64,000 bases of DNA from Paenimyroides aestuarii (GTDB lineage: Bacteria; Bacteroidota; Bacteroidia; Flavobacteriales; Flavobacteriaceae). The position numbers and the translations under genes are program-made. This document shows, in pieces, positions 17,762-26,360 of the stretch. Position 1 is the stretch's first letter; every line of letters starts with the position of its first letter. The stretch spans positions 2,480,001 through 2,544,000 of the forward strand of contig NZ_CP102382.1 of the NCBI RefSeq assembly GCF_024628805.1, in the 5' to 3' direction. The notes under the pieces are model-generated. The model made no database searches. It had not been told where the DNA came from and worked only from the letters and a program-made list of their open reading frames with translations.

Positions 17762-18112
17762 ATGAAATATTTAAAAGCTTTATTAATTATTTTGTTTGTC
17801 GCGTTTTCAACAATAGCGCATGCACAAAACAAAAAATCAGAAAAAGTAGTCATTAAAACCAACATTGTTTGCGATCATTGTAAAGCATGTGAAACTTGTG
17901 GAAAAATGTTTCAAACCGAAATGCTGAAAATTAAAGGTGTAAAAATGTATGAGTTAGACGATGAAAAAGAAACCATTACGGTTTACTTCAACCCTAAAAA
18001 AACAAATTTGCAAACCATTAAAACTGCCATTTCAAAATTAGGTTTTGATGCCGATGAAATAAAAGCCGACCCAATAGCTTACGAAAAGTTAGACGGTTGT
18101 TGCAAAGCGTAA
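17762..18112 (+). CDS. Exported heavy-metal-associated (HMA) domain protein
   Basis: 116 residues from ATG 17762, chosen because it begins a clean signal peptide (M-K-Y-L-K-A-L-L-I ... A-H-A before Gln). An upstream in-frame start would spoil it. The HMA fold follows: the metal loop reads C-D-H-C-K-A-C-E-T-C, richer in Cys than the usual M-x-C-x-x-C, and G-C-C-K-A ends the protein. It probably binds Cu+ or another soft metal in the periplasm. IS copy 1 begins just after its stop. Confidence 0.8.
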   Translation: MKYLKALLIILFVAFSTIAHAQNKKSEKVVIKTNIVCDHCKACETCGKMFQTEMLKIKGVKMYELDDEKETITVYFNPKKTNLQTIKTAISKLGFDADEIKADPIAYEKLDGCCKA

Positions 18113-18114
18113 AT

Positions 18115-19907
18115 AAAGAGGCTGTCCAAAAAGGGCAGTCTTTTTTTTATGCGGCTAATTTTTGATAGTGAAAATTTTGATGATTATTTTTAGTTGAAGA
18201 AAATTCTTGATGCTTAAAAATGAAAATTTCAATTTCAAAAATCATTTTTGAACCTCGTTTTGCGGTTTTTACAACAATTTTCTTAGAAGTCGCTCCTTTA
18301 GCCACCATTTTTCTAAAATTATGTCCAAGAGCCATCAGTAGAAATTCTAATTCTACTTTTTCTAATCCTTTGAATGTAAATCTGTTAAATTTATTATTGC
18401 TTTTGAGTTGACCAAAGACAGCTTCTACTTCTATCGGGCGTTTGCTTCGGTGTTTTAAACCTTCTTCGCTAGTTAATAATGTTTTAGCCTTGTGTTTTAA
18501 TTCATTTAATCGGTGGTTGACTTCTATTTTTCGGTTGCCTTTTGCATTGAAACATTCCCCTCGAAGCGGACAATTGTTGCAGTTTTTAGCTTGATAATAA
18601 GACACTTGCGATTCGTATCCGTTGCTCGAAATTCGTTTGCCTTTGCCTATATTTTCCATTCGTTGACCCATCGGACAAACGTAAAAATCTTGTTCTTGGT
18701 TATAGAATAAATTCTGAACCAAAAACGGATTGTTTTCCATCTTCTTTTTCTGTTCTGCATGAAAATAATTATACTTCACATACGCTGTAACGCTCTTATT
18801 TTCAAGCATTTCGTAATTCTCCTCACTTCCGTATCCTGCATCGGCAACCACTTCTTTGCTTTGTTTTTTGTAAGCATTTTCAAAACCTTCCAAATGAGAT
18901 TCTAAAGTGGTGGTGTCACCAGGTTTTTGATGGATAGAGATGTGTGTAATAAACTGGTTTTCAGTTGAAATCTGCGTATTATAAGCCGGTTTAAGCTGTC
19001 CGTTTTTCATGTGATCTTCCTTCATCCGCATAAAAGTAGCGTCGGGGTCGGTTTTGCTGTAAGAATTCCTATCGCCTAAAGTTTCTAGGTCTTTTTCGTA
19101 TTTTTCTAATTTTGGAAGATGCTCATCCTGAAGTTTTTGTAGCTCTTTTGCCTGTTTTTTGGTAGGTTCTTTTAGTTTTTTGTTCAATTCAGATAACTTC
19201 TCTTTTAGTTCTTCGGAATTGATTTTTTTGGGCAGTTCTTCCTTGTTAAGTTCTTGATTATCTGATTGAATACTGTTTTCAATATCTGAAAGAATCGTAT
19301 TGATTTTAACTTCTAATTTTTCTTTGTACTTTTCCACAGAACCCGCCAAACGAAGGTGTATTTATTGGATTTTGCCTCAATTTTTGTGCCGTCAATATAC
19401 TGAATATCAAGGCTGATGTAGCCCAATTCTACCAGCATTTTCACCACTTCGGCAAACAAATCTTTGATTTTCTCCTTCAAAATTTTCCCTCTAAATTCGT
19501 TGATGGTTCTAAAATTTGGCGTAGAATTTCCCGAAATGTACATAAAATGAATGTTTTCGGTAAGGGCTTTGGCGATTTTTCTACACGAATAAATGTTGGA
19601 CAAATAGCTGTAAAACAACACTTTAATCATCATTCTCGGATGATATGCAGAGCAACCTCCGCCTAAGTAAAGATTTGTAATATCGCTGATATCCAATTGA
19701 TTAACCACCGAATCCACCAACCGAACGGGGTGGTCTTCTGGAATCAAATCAAAAATATTGATAGGGAAAAGTTCTGGAGAGTTGCCTGTTTGATTTTTAA
19801 ATGTTACCTTAGCCATAGTTGGGTTTTTTGTTCAACTCTAAAATACGAATTTTTTAGAGAAAACACAACAAAAAAAGGGCTGCCCAAACTTTTTGGACAG
19901 CCTCTTT
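18115..19907 (-). mobile_element. IS1182-family insertion sequence, copy 1 (frameshifted)
   Basis: 1793 bases, bounded by imperfect inverted repeats starting AAAGAGGCTGTCCAAAAAG at both ends. The left end folds into a hairpin followed by eight T, which should stop transcription running into the element. It appears base-for-base the same as copy 2 (37946-39739) apart from one missing C in a C run at 19342-19344. I could not define a target duplication. Confidence 0.88.
18147..19816 (-). pseudogene. IS1182-family transposase, broken by a -1 frameshift
   Basis: Read from ATG 19816, the N-terminal 160 residues end out of frame because one C is missing in the C run at 19342-19344; the remaining ~390 residues continue in another frame to 18147. 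The intact copy (37978-39648) gives 556 residues for the same region. The missing base falls just after Y-I-D-G-T-K, where the first catalytic Asp of the DDE domain lies, so the protein is likely dead unless ribosomal slippage occurs. Mobilisation in trans by copy 2 remains possible. Confidence 0.85.
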
Positions 19908-19922
19908 TGTATCTTTCAATTT

Positions 19923-20588
19923 GTGAAAAAGATATACTACATACCCGGAATTTATTCTATTATTCTTCTGCCAATTTTAGGGATTTGGTATATGAATAAG
20001 TACGATTATTTTACTCAATTAAGATCCGTTGACTTTATTTATAATGATTTTGCAGAGTTTGAACGAATGACTAAAAATTTTGAACATGTAAATTATGGTC
20101 AGAATGAATTTGAACAGCGGATTTACAAAGAAGTTCATTTGAGTAATGATATTAATTCAAAAAATACTTTTAAATATATCGACCAATTCGTGAATGAGGT
20201 TATTCAAACTAAAGATACTATTTACGGATTAAAAATTCATTTTGATAAAGGTTCAACTTATAACGAATTTATTGAAGTATTAAATATTTTTAATGAACGC
20301 GAAGCTGAACTTTATATTTTGGATTACAATACCATGTATTTTGTAGGAAGAGATTGGGATCCAAATGCTCAAGAATCAGAAATTGCTTACGAAGATTTAA
20401 TATTTTACCAATGTTCAGGTGGGTATTTCGGAGGGGTAGATGAAACAGAAAATAATAAGTTTAGTTTATTCATAAATAGTTTTAAAACTCAATTCAATCA
20501 AAACAAAATTATATATAGTGCTTACATCATATTTTTCGTAATTACAATTTTATCAATGTTTTACAGAAATAAAAAGCTTCCAAAATAG
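19923..20588 (+). CDS. Membrane-anchored protein of unknown function beside the IS end
   Basis: 221 residues from a GTG at 19923. The first residues, K-K-I-Y-Y-I-P-G-I, lead into a membrane helix (I-I-L-L-P-I-L-G-I-W-Y), and a second helix lies near the C-terminus (Y-S-A-Y-I-I-F-F-V-I-T-I-L-S). The middle (about 160 residues) is soluble and probably extracytoplasmic. An in-frame TTG at 19893 lies inside the IS terminal repeat and is not natural. The IS ends only 15 bases before the GTG and must have replaced the native promoter region. No known domain. Confidence 0.65.
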   Translation: MKKIYYIPGIYSIILLPILGIWYMNKYDYFTQLRSVDFIYNDFAEFERMTKNFEHVNYGQNEFEQRIYKEVHLSNDINSKNTFKYIDQFVNEVIQTKDTIYGLKIHFDKGSTYNEFIEVLNIFNEREAELYILDYNTMYFVGRDWDPNAQESEIAYEDLIFYQCSGGYFGGVDETENNKFSLFINSFKTQFNQNKIIYSAYIIFFVITILSMFYRNKKLPK

Positions 20589-20596
20589 GAAGCTTT
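20573..20596. terminator. Bidirectional hairpin between convergent genes
   Basis: 9-bp stem AAAGCTTCC/GGAAGCTTT with a six-base loop, overlapping the stop codon of the plus-strand membrane gene. The T run is on the minus-strand side, so it serves best the minus-strand gene ending at 20676. Confidence 0.55.
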
Positions 20597-20617
20597 CGTT
20601 ATTTATAAAGTATCGTT

Positions 20618-20665
20618 ATTTTATAGATTCTTCATTTCACTCCGTTACATTCATAATGACAAAAA
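20618..20665. repeat. Degenerate half copy of the GTCATTC palindromic repeat
   Basis: Contains TAGATTC..., CACTCCGTTAC and ATAATGAC, resembling the right half of the element at 16991-17072 (TAGATTC, CTCCGTTG, GAATGAC). Confidence 0.45.
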
Positions 20666-20675
20666 AGGTTTGCAA

Positions 20676-21734
20676 TTACACTTTCTGTTCTTTATTGAAA
20701 TAAACCAAGTAGTAATACATTTGTTTTTCTTCGTCCCAACCTTTTTCAATGAATTTTTCGGCAGATTCGGGGTTAATAAAATCTAACTTAATTTGTACGT
20801 TGGTATCTAAATTAATAACGTTTTTAATTTTTTTGCGAACATCCGAAACAGCATTGTTTGCAATTGGGAAGTTCGATACATCTTCAATGCTGTATTTTTC
20901 CGCGCGATCGGTTTTGTAGTTCTTGAATTCTGTTTGCAAATCGGGATTGTCGATTACATCGTTTATGAAATTTTGCTCTTCAAATTCGTCATTTTTTGCA
21001 AAATAATTCACAGAACGGTTCATAAACATCACTTCTTCTTTTTTATCTTCGGCAGGTAAAACCACATCTTTCGCAAAATCCTGAACAAATTTCAAATACT
21101 TTTTGGTCATAAAGTTTTCATCCTGAAAGGCATCAACTGATAAAAAATGTTCTAACCAATAACGCGCGTCATAACGGTTACTGTCAATAGTCAAAATTTT
21201 ATAGCCTTCTTCTTTTTTATAATTAAAAATGATACAGCCTTTGTCTAATTTATTCAGATTAATTCCTTGTTGAAGCACCATTTCGAGGTTGCTGTTGTTT
21301 TCTTCAAACTGTAAAAAATCAGATTTTAACTCGCTTTTAAAAATACCAATTGCATCTACCGGATTATTATCAATGGTGATATGCGTTAAATACGTCACAT
21401 AAACTTCCCCGTTTTTAATATGTGGATGATTTGATTGCTCGTATAAATGTTTGGTGATTTTTTTAGAAACCTCGTGTACATTGCTTGGATTTGCAAAAAT
21501 TTCGTTAGCAAAATTGTACATTTCGTTGTAATCTAAATCCACATCGTGTGCAAATTGGTAATAGTTTTCTTCTTTTTCACGAAAAGGTTTGAAAAAATAT
21601 TCTTTTAAAAGCGGCGTGATTTCATCGTTTACGTTGAAGGTGTTTTCCGATAAAAATATTGCTTCGGCACGGCTTTTATTTCCCACACGGTGAATAGATA
21701 ACGATTCAATGTGGGTATTAAATAAATTAATCAT
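20676..21734 (-). CDS. Nucleoid-associated protein, NA37/YejK family
   Basis: 352 residues. The opening I-N-L-F-N-T-H-I-E-S-L-S-I-H-R-V-G-N-K matches the flavobacterial nucleoid-associated (37-kDa) proteins. Internal features include L-K-E-Y-F-F-K-P-F and H-L-Y-E-Q-S-N-H-P-H-I-K-N-G. In E. coli the homologue YejK/NdpA is a nucleoid protein. There is no signal peptide; it is cytoplasmic, acidic overall with a Lys-rich C-terminal third. Monocistronic by position. Confidence 0.82.
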   Translation of the reverse strand: MINLFNTHIESLSIHRVGNKSRAEAIFLSENTFNVNDEITPLLKEYFFKPFREKEENYYQFAHDVDLDYNEMYNFANEIFANPSNVHEVSKKITKHLYEQSNHPHIKNGEVYVTYLTHITIDNNPVDAIGIFKSELKSDFLQFEENNSNLEMVLQQGINLNKLDKGCIIFNYKKEEGYKILTIDSNRYDARYWLEHFLSVDAFQDENFMTKKYLKFVQDFAKDVVLPAEDKKEEVMFMNRSVNYFAKNDEFEEQNFINDVIDNPDLQTEFKNYKTDRAEKYSIEDVSNFPIANNAVSDVRKKIKNVINLDTNVQIKLDFINPESAEKFIEKGWDEEKQMYYYLVYFNKEQKV

Positions 21735-21837
21735 AATAGGGTTTGTGTATTTTTATTAGGTAAAAAAAGAAAACCTTTCAGTTTTCTTTAATTTATTGTT
21801 TATTAATCAGTAGGGTGTATTTATTTAAAGTGTTTAG

Positions 21838-22383
21838 TTAATAACTGTCGTCGTAACCAAAATCTTCAAAACTGTCATCACCATCAAACATATCAAAATC
21901 TTCATCGTCGTAATCGTCATCAAAATCCCCATAAATGTCATCTTTAGAAATGGGATCACCAAACGTTTTTACAGGCGCGTCTTCAGGCAAAACTCCGTGT
22001 GCAAAAAGCAATGCAGGCAATTCTTTTTCATCAGAATCATCTTCGCTTTCAATCGCAGCCAATTCCACAAAAAATGTCCAATTTACAAATGGATCATAGA
22101 TATAAAGGATTTTGGTTTGGTCTTCGTACAACAAATCGTTCAATTTAAAATCGGCCATCGTTTTTTGTTCACCAGGCACATCGCCCATATCAAACAGCGG
22201 AATTTCATCTTCTTGTTGCCAGTTGTCATCGCACAAGAAAAACGATCCGCCTTCGGTGCCGTCAAAGCCAAACGCATTGATGATGGTGTTGTGTAAATCT
22301 TCTAAAGTATCTGTATCTTTAATGGCGATGTCTCTTAAAACATCATCTTCAGCATCTAAAATAACGCGAAATTTGTAAACCAT
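21838..22383 (-). CDS. Plasmid pRiA4b ORF-3-like domain protein
   Basis: 181 residues. The N-terminal 125 match the pRiA4b ORF-3/IS1096 TnpR-like domain: the start V-Y-K-F-R-V-I-L-D, D-L-H-N-T-I-I-N-A-F-G-F, and Y-I-Y-D-P-F-V-N-W-T-F. The last ~30 residues are almost entirely Asp, Glu, Phe and Tyr, a strongly acidic disordered tail. Its function is unknown although the domain is common; despite its name it is not evidence for a plasmid. Confidence 0.8.
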   Translation of the reverse strand: MVYKFRVILDAEDDVLRDIAIKDTDTLEDLHNTIINAFGFDGTEGGSFFLCDDNWQQEDEIPLFDMGDVPGEQKTMADFKLNDLLYEDQTKILYIYDPFVNWTFFVELAAIESEDDSDEKELPALLFAHGVLPEDAPVKTFGDPISKDDIYGDFDDDYDDEDFDMFDGDDSFEDFGYDDSY

Positions 22384-22537
22384 GTGTCTTAAATATTTAA
22401 TAGCAAATTTACTATTTTAATTAGGTTTTCATAGTTTTTAAAAGTTCTTTTTTTTGCTTATGATGATGAAATTTACGGTTCGGTAGCTAAAATCAACAGT
22501 TCAGCGACTTTTAGTTTTTTTCCAAAAAATGCTGTGC

Positions 22538-22545
22538 TACTTTTG
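22538..22545 (+). promoter_or_regulatory. -7 box of the LytS-type kinase operon
   Basis: TACTTTTG, a perfect TAnnTTTG, 23 bases before the ATG at 22569. No convincing TTTG box upstream. Confidence 0.5.
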
Positions 22546-22568
22546 AGGTATAATTAAACAAATTAATT

Positions 22569-23867
22569 ATGAAAAATTTTGAACGTCACTTAAAACAATT
22601 TTCGATAATATTACTAATATGTTATGTTATTGTATTGGCAATTAATTTTGAATATGTTCAAAAATACAATGGATTGGGCTTTTTAAAACAATTTGTTGTT
22701 GTCTTTACAAATACATTTGCAATTTACTTAGCTAATACGTTAGTGCTTTCAGATTATTATTTGAAACGAGAAAAAAATATTCCAAATGTATTGGTAGGAG
22801 GAATTTTAGTGAATATTCTCACTGCAATGGTTGTTTTATTGTTAGAATTTCTAGGAAACATTCTGATTGTTGGCAGTTCTATTAATGAAGCTTTTCACTT
22901 TGTATTGCAGAACTCTACTTTTACATTGTGGTTTTCAATGACGATTTCAACAACGGTATATGTAGTTTTGTTAATTCGCAGGAAAGATAAAATTGAAGTT
23001 ACCCAGCAAAAGGATATCGCTGTAAAAGCAACGGCTTCGTTTGAAACACTTAAAAATCAGTTGGATCCGCATTTTTTGTTTAATTCGTTGAATGTTCTAA
23101 GCTCTTTAATCGAGGAAAATCCTTTAAAAGCACAGGAGTTTACTGTGGCTTTATCAAAAATTTATCGTTATGTATTGGATCAAAAAGATAAAAACTTAAT
23201 ATCGGTTGAAGAAGAATTGAATTTTGCAAAACTTTATATTTCTTTATTAAAAATGCGATTTGAAAATGGAATTTCTGTCAATTTTTTGATTGACGAATCT
23301 GTTTTTGATTACAAAATTGTACCATTAAGCTTGCAACTTTTGCTAGAAAATGCCATAAAACATAATAGTATTTCAGATAAAAAACCGCTCTTAATCGAAA
23401 TTTATCAAGAAGAAAACTATCTGGTTATCCAAAATTCTTTACAAAAAAAACAAACTTTTGAAAAATCGAGCGGTATTGGCTTGTCAAATATTATCTATCG
23501 TTATGAATTAGTGTCAAACATAAATGTAGAAATAATGCAAACAAATGATCTTTATAAAGTAAAATTACCTTTAATAACAAGTGATTCTTTATTTAATTTT
23601 CAACAAGATAACATCACCGAAACACTTTTTGAGAACGCTTACAGCAGAATGCAAAAACTCAAAGAGTTTTATCAATCACTATTCCTCACAATTGTTACAA
23701 TTCCAACATTCTTCGCACTGAATAAATGGGCATATCCTGCCAACGATTGGTGGGTTGTGATTGCCTTTTTCATGCTCATTGCATTGATGATAAACGGTGT
23801 GAAAGCATTAAACATTTTCAACAAGTGGGAACAAAAAATGATACAAAAACAACTAAAAAATAAATAA
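22569..23867 (+). CDS. LytS-type sensor histidine kinase with C-terminal 2TM domain
   Basis: 432 residues. Four N-terminal helices (about 12-136) form the sensor. The His_kinase domain has the phospho-acceptor His168 in L-D-P-H-F-L-F-N-S-L, then L-L-L-E-N-A-I-K-H-N (N box) and S-G-I-G-L-S-N-I-I-Y-R-Y (G box). After the ATPase region a further unit (about 352-432) holds two helices framed by charged ends, resembling the free-standing 2TM protein encoded next. It phosphorylates the LytTR regulator two genes on. First gene of a three-gene operon with gaps of 1 and 3 bases. Confidence 0.9.
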   Translation: MKNFERHLKQFSIILLICYVIVLAINFEYVQKYNGLGFLKQFVVVFTNTFAIYLANTLVLSDYYLKREKNIPNVLVGGILVNILTAMVVLLLEFLGNILIVGSSINEAFHFVLQNSTFTLWFSMTISTTVYVVLLIRRKDKIEVTQQKDIAVKATASFETLKNQLDPHFLFNSLNVLSSLIEENPLKAQEFTVALSKIYRYVLDQKDKNLISVEEELNFAKLYISLLKMRFENGISVNFLIDESVFDYKIVPLSLQLLLENAIKHNSISDKKPLLIEIYQEENYLVIQNSLQKKQTFEKSSGIGLSNIIYRYELVSNINVEIMQTNDLYKVKLPLITSDSLFNFQQDNITETLFENAYSRMQKLKEFYQSLFLTIVTIPTFFALNKWAYPANDWWVVIAFFMLIALMINGVKALNIFNKWEQKMIQKQLKNK

Positions 23868-23868
23868 A

Positions 23869-24165
23869 ATGGAAAATTATAGTCAACTAGAGCTTTTAAA
23901 AGCTAAAAAACGCGTGAAAGAAGTAAAAGGCTTTTATATACATTGCATTTCATATATAAGCGTAAACACGGTGTTAATTATTTTAAATTTGCTGACTCCA
24001 AATAGCGGTTATTGGTTTATATTTCCTTTAATCGGGTGGGGAATAGGCTTGTTCTCGCATGCAGTAGGCGTTTTTAATTTAATTCCATTTTTAAACAAAG
24101 ATTGGGAAAACCGCAAGATAAAGCAATACATGGAGGAAGAACGAAATGCTTTTAAAAAAAAATAA
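23869..24165 (+). CDS. 2TM domain-containing protein
   Basis: 98 residues: an amphipathic A-K-K-R-V-K-E-V-K-G-F-Y-I-H lead, two membrane helices (about 25-43 and 51-70), and the closing W-E-N-R-K-I-K-Q-Y-M. This is the 2TM (PF13239-type) pattern usually coded with LytS/LytTR pairs in Flavobacteria. It lies 1 base after the kinase and 3 bases before the regulator. Its role in signalling is not known. Confidence 0.88.
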   Translation: MENYSQLELLKAKKRVKEVKGFYIHCISYISVNTVLIILNLLTPNSGYWFIFPLIGWGIGLFSHAVGVFNLIPFLNKDWENRKIKQYMEEERNAFKKK

Positions 24166-24168
24166 CAG

Positions 24169-24906
24169 ATGAACGTTGTTATTATTGAAGATGAGAAACC
24201 AGCAGCTCGTTTATTAAAACGCCGGCTTGAGCAAATGAATTGCTCGGTGGTGGCTGTTTTGGCATCGGTCGCCGAAAGTGTGGAGTGGTTTGCAAATAGT
24301 ACACACCCCGATTTGGTTTTGGTTGATATTCAATTGGAAGACGGTATTTCGTTTGAAATTTTTGATCATGTTTCCATAGCTAGTGCCATAATTTTTACAA
24401 CTGCTTATGATGAATATGCGTTAAAAGCCTTTAAACTAAACAGTATTGATTATTTGCTGAAACCAATTGATGAAAAAGAGCTACAAGCTGCTTTAGAAAA
24501 ATTTAGAGCTTGGCATGAAAAAACAACCTTTACTACTGATGTATTAAAGAATTTTTACCCAACTGAGTATAAAAAAAGGTATATTGTAAAAACAGGCAAC
24601 AGTTTAAAAATTGTTGATACCACAGATATTGAATGCTTTTACAGCGCTTTTAAAAGTAGTTTTTTAGCCACGAACCAAGGCAGGTCGTTTCCAATAGATG
24701 AAAGTTTAGAAGCAATTGAAAAAGAAACAGATCCATCTGCATTTTTTCGAGTGAATCGCCAATACATCATTGCATTAAAAGCCATTAAAGACATAAGTGT
24801 TTACAGCAATTCTCGATTAAAAATTAGCCTGCAAACCTATAAAGATGAAGAAATCATTGTGAGCAGAGAACGCGTACAGGCTTTTAAAGAATGGATTAAT
24901 CGATAG
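24169..24906 (+). CDS. LytTR-family response regulator
   Basis: 245 residues. The receiver domain has the phospho-acceptor Asp53 (L-V-L-V-D-I-Q-L), the early acidic pair I-I-E-D-E-K, and the conserved Lys in Y-L-L-K-P-I. The LytTR DNA-binding domain (about 140-245) contains Y-I-V-K-T-G-N-S-L-K and F-F-R-V-N-R-Q-Y-I-I. It receives phosphate from the kinase encoded two genes upstream. The target genes are unknown. Confidence 0.93.
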   Translation: MNVVIIEDEKPAARLLKRRLEQMNCSVVAVLASVAESVEWFANSTHPDLVLVDIQLEDGISFEIFDHVSIASAIIFTTAYDEYALKAFKLNSIDYLLKPIDEKELQAALEKFRAWHEKTTFTTDVLKNFYPTEYKKRYIVKTGNSLKIVDTTDIECFYSAFKSSFLATNQGRSFPIDESLEAIEKETDPSAFFRVNRQYIIALKAIKDISVYSNSRLKISLQTYKDEEIIVSRERVQAFKEWINR

Positions 24907-25039
24907 ATTTTAAAGAAAAATATTCAGTTTTTAAGAGAGGTGAGGTACTAATTGATTAACAATAATTCAAATAAAATACATTTAGCATTAATTTTTAAAG
25001 AATATTAATAAAAAATCCTCCCATTTTGGCTAATAATTT

Positions 25040-25047
25040 TAAATTTG
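25040..25047 (+). promoter_or_regulatory. -7 box of lysA
   Basis: TAAATTTG matches TAnnTTTG and ends 24 bases before the lysA ATG at 25072. Confidence 0.5.
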
Positions 25048-25071
25048 CATCTTCAACAACAATTTTAAAAA

Positions 25072-26280
25072 ATGGATACAAATTTATTATTAAACACTGC
25101 ACAGCAATATGGTTGCCCTGTGTATGTGTATGACGGCAACAAAATTGAGTCACAGTTTCAACGTTTACAAGATGCGTTTAAACAGGTTAAAAAGCTAAAA
25201 ATAAATTATGCGGCGAAGGCATTAACAAACATTTCCGTTTTAAAGTTGTTGAAGAAGAAGGGCAGTGGGTTAGACACCGTATCTATACAAGAGGTTTTAT
25301 TAGGCTTAGAAGCAGGTTTTTCTGCAGATGACATCATGTTTACGCCAAATGGTGTTTCTTTGGAAGAAATTGAAGAAGCAGTAAAATTAGGGGTGCATAT
25401 CAATATAGACAATCTTTCGATTTTAGAACAGTTTGGTGCTAAACATCCAAATATTCCGGTATGTATTCGCATCAATCCGCATGTGATGGCTGGTGGAAAC
25501 AGTAATATTTCGGTAGGACATATCGATAGTAAATTCGGGATTTCGGTGCATCAAACACCGCACATTTTAAGAATTATCGAAAATACCAAAATGAAAGTCA
25601 ATGGAATTCACATGCACACAGGCTCTGATATTTTAGATATCGAAGTGTTTCTATACGCATCTGAAATTTTATTTAATACCGCTAAACAATTCAAAAACCT
25701 TGATTTTATTGATTTTGGAAGCGGATTTAAAGTACCTTATAAAGAAGGAGATTTGGAAACAGACATTGAAGAATTAGGGGAAAAATTAACACTTCGCTTC
25801 AATGAATTCTGTAAAGAATATGGCAAAGATTTAACCTTGGTCTTTGAGCCGGGTAAATTTTTGGTTTCACAGGCGGGGTATTTTCTTGCAAAAGTAAATG
25901 TGGTGAAACAAACAACATCTACCGTATTTGCTGGTGTAGATTCTGGTTTTAATCATTTAATCCGCCCCATGTTATATAACGCATACCATCATATCACCAA
26001 TATTTCTAACAATAATGGTAAAGAGCGTTTTTATTCGGTAGTGGGATACATTTGTGAAACCGATACTTTTGCAAGCAACCGTAAAATTGCTGAAATAAGT
26101 GAAGGAGATATTTTGTGTTTTCACAATGCAGGTGCTTATTGTTTCTCAATGACATCGAATTATAACTCTCGTTTTAAACCTGCCGAAGTTTTAGTTTATA
26201 ACGATACAACGCATTTAATTAGAAAGCACGAAACCATGGCCGATTTATTGCACAATCAGGTTGCAGTAGATTTCGATTAA
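25072..26280 (+). CDS. lysA: Diaminopimelate decarboxylase
   Basis: 402 residues, fold-III PLP enzyme. The PLP Lys lies in N-Y-A-A-K-A-L-T-N. H-M-H-T-G-S-D-I, D-F-G-S-G-F and E-P-G-K-F-L are phosphate-binding loops. V-G-Y-I-C-E-T-D-T-F carries the Cys that binds substrate across the dimer interface. It makes lysine from meso-diaminopimelate, the last step of lysine synthesis, in the cytoplasm. It has its own promoter and no clear operon partners. Confidence 0.95.
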   Translation: MDTNLLLNTAQQYGCPVYVYDGNKIESQFQRLQDAFKQVKKLKINYAAKALTNISVLKLLKKKGSGLDTVSIQEVLLGLEAGFSADDIMFTPNGVSLEEIEEAVKLGVHINIDNLSILEQFGAKHPNIPVCIRINPHVMAGGNSNISVGHIDSKFGISVHQTPHILRIIENTKMKVNGIHMHTGSDILDIEVFLYASEILFNTAKQFKNLDFIDFGSGFKVPYKEGDLETDIEELGEKLTLRFNEFCKEYGKDLTLVFEPGKFLVSQAGYFLAKVNVVKQTTSTVFAGVDSGFNHLIRPMLYNAYHHITNISNNNGKERFYSVVGYICETDTFASNRKIAEISEGDILCFHNAGAYCFSMTSNYNSRFKPAEVLVYNDTTHLIRKHETMADLLHNQVAVDFD

Positions 26281-26311
26281 AGCTCAAATAACAAATATTT
26301 AACACAGATAC

Positions 26312-26342
26312 TTTAGGCAAACGGTTCGTTTGCCTATTTTTG
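26312..26342 (+). promoter_or_regulatory. Promoter of the alkaline phosphatase gene
   Basis: TTTA (26312-26315), 19 bases, TATTTTTG (26335-26342); it ends 18 bases before ATG 26361. It rules out the in-frame ATG at 26340, which overlaps the -7 box. No Pho-type box was recognised. Confidence 0.6.
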
Positions 26343-26360
26343 TATAAATTTTTTACAACC

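Noticed and set aside
21838..22383. Plasmid or transposon origin for the pRiA4b ORF-3-like gene
   Set aside because: The domain is common on chromosomes, and base composition and neighbours are ordinary.
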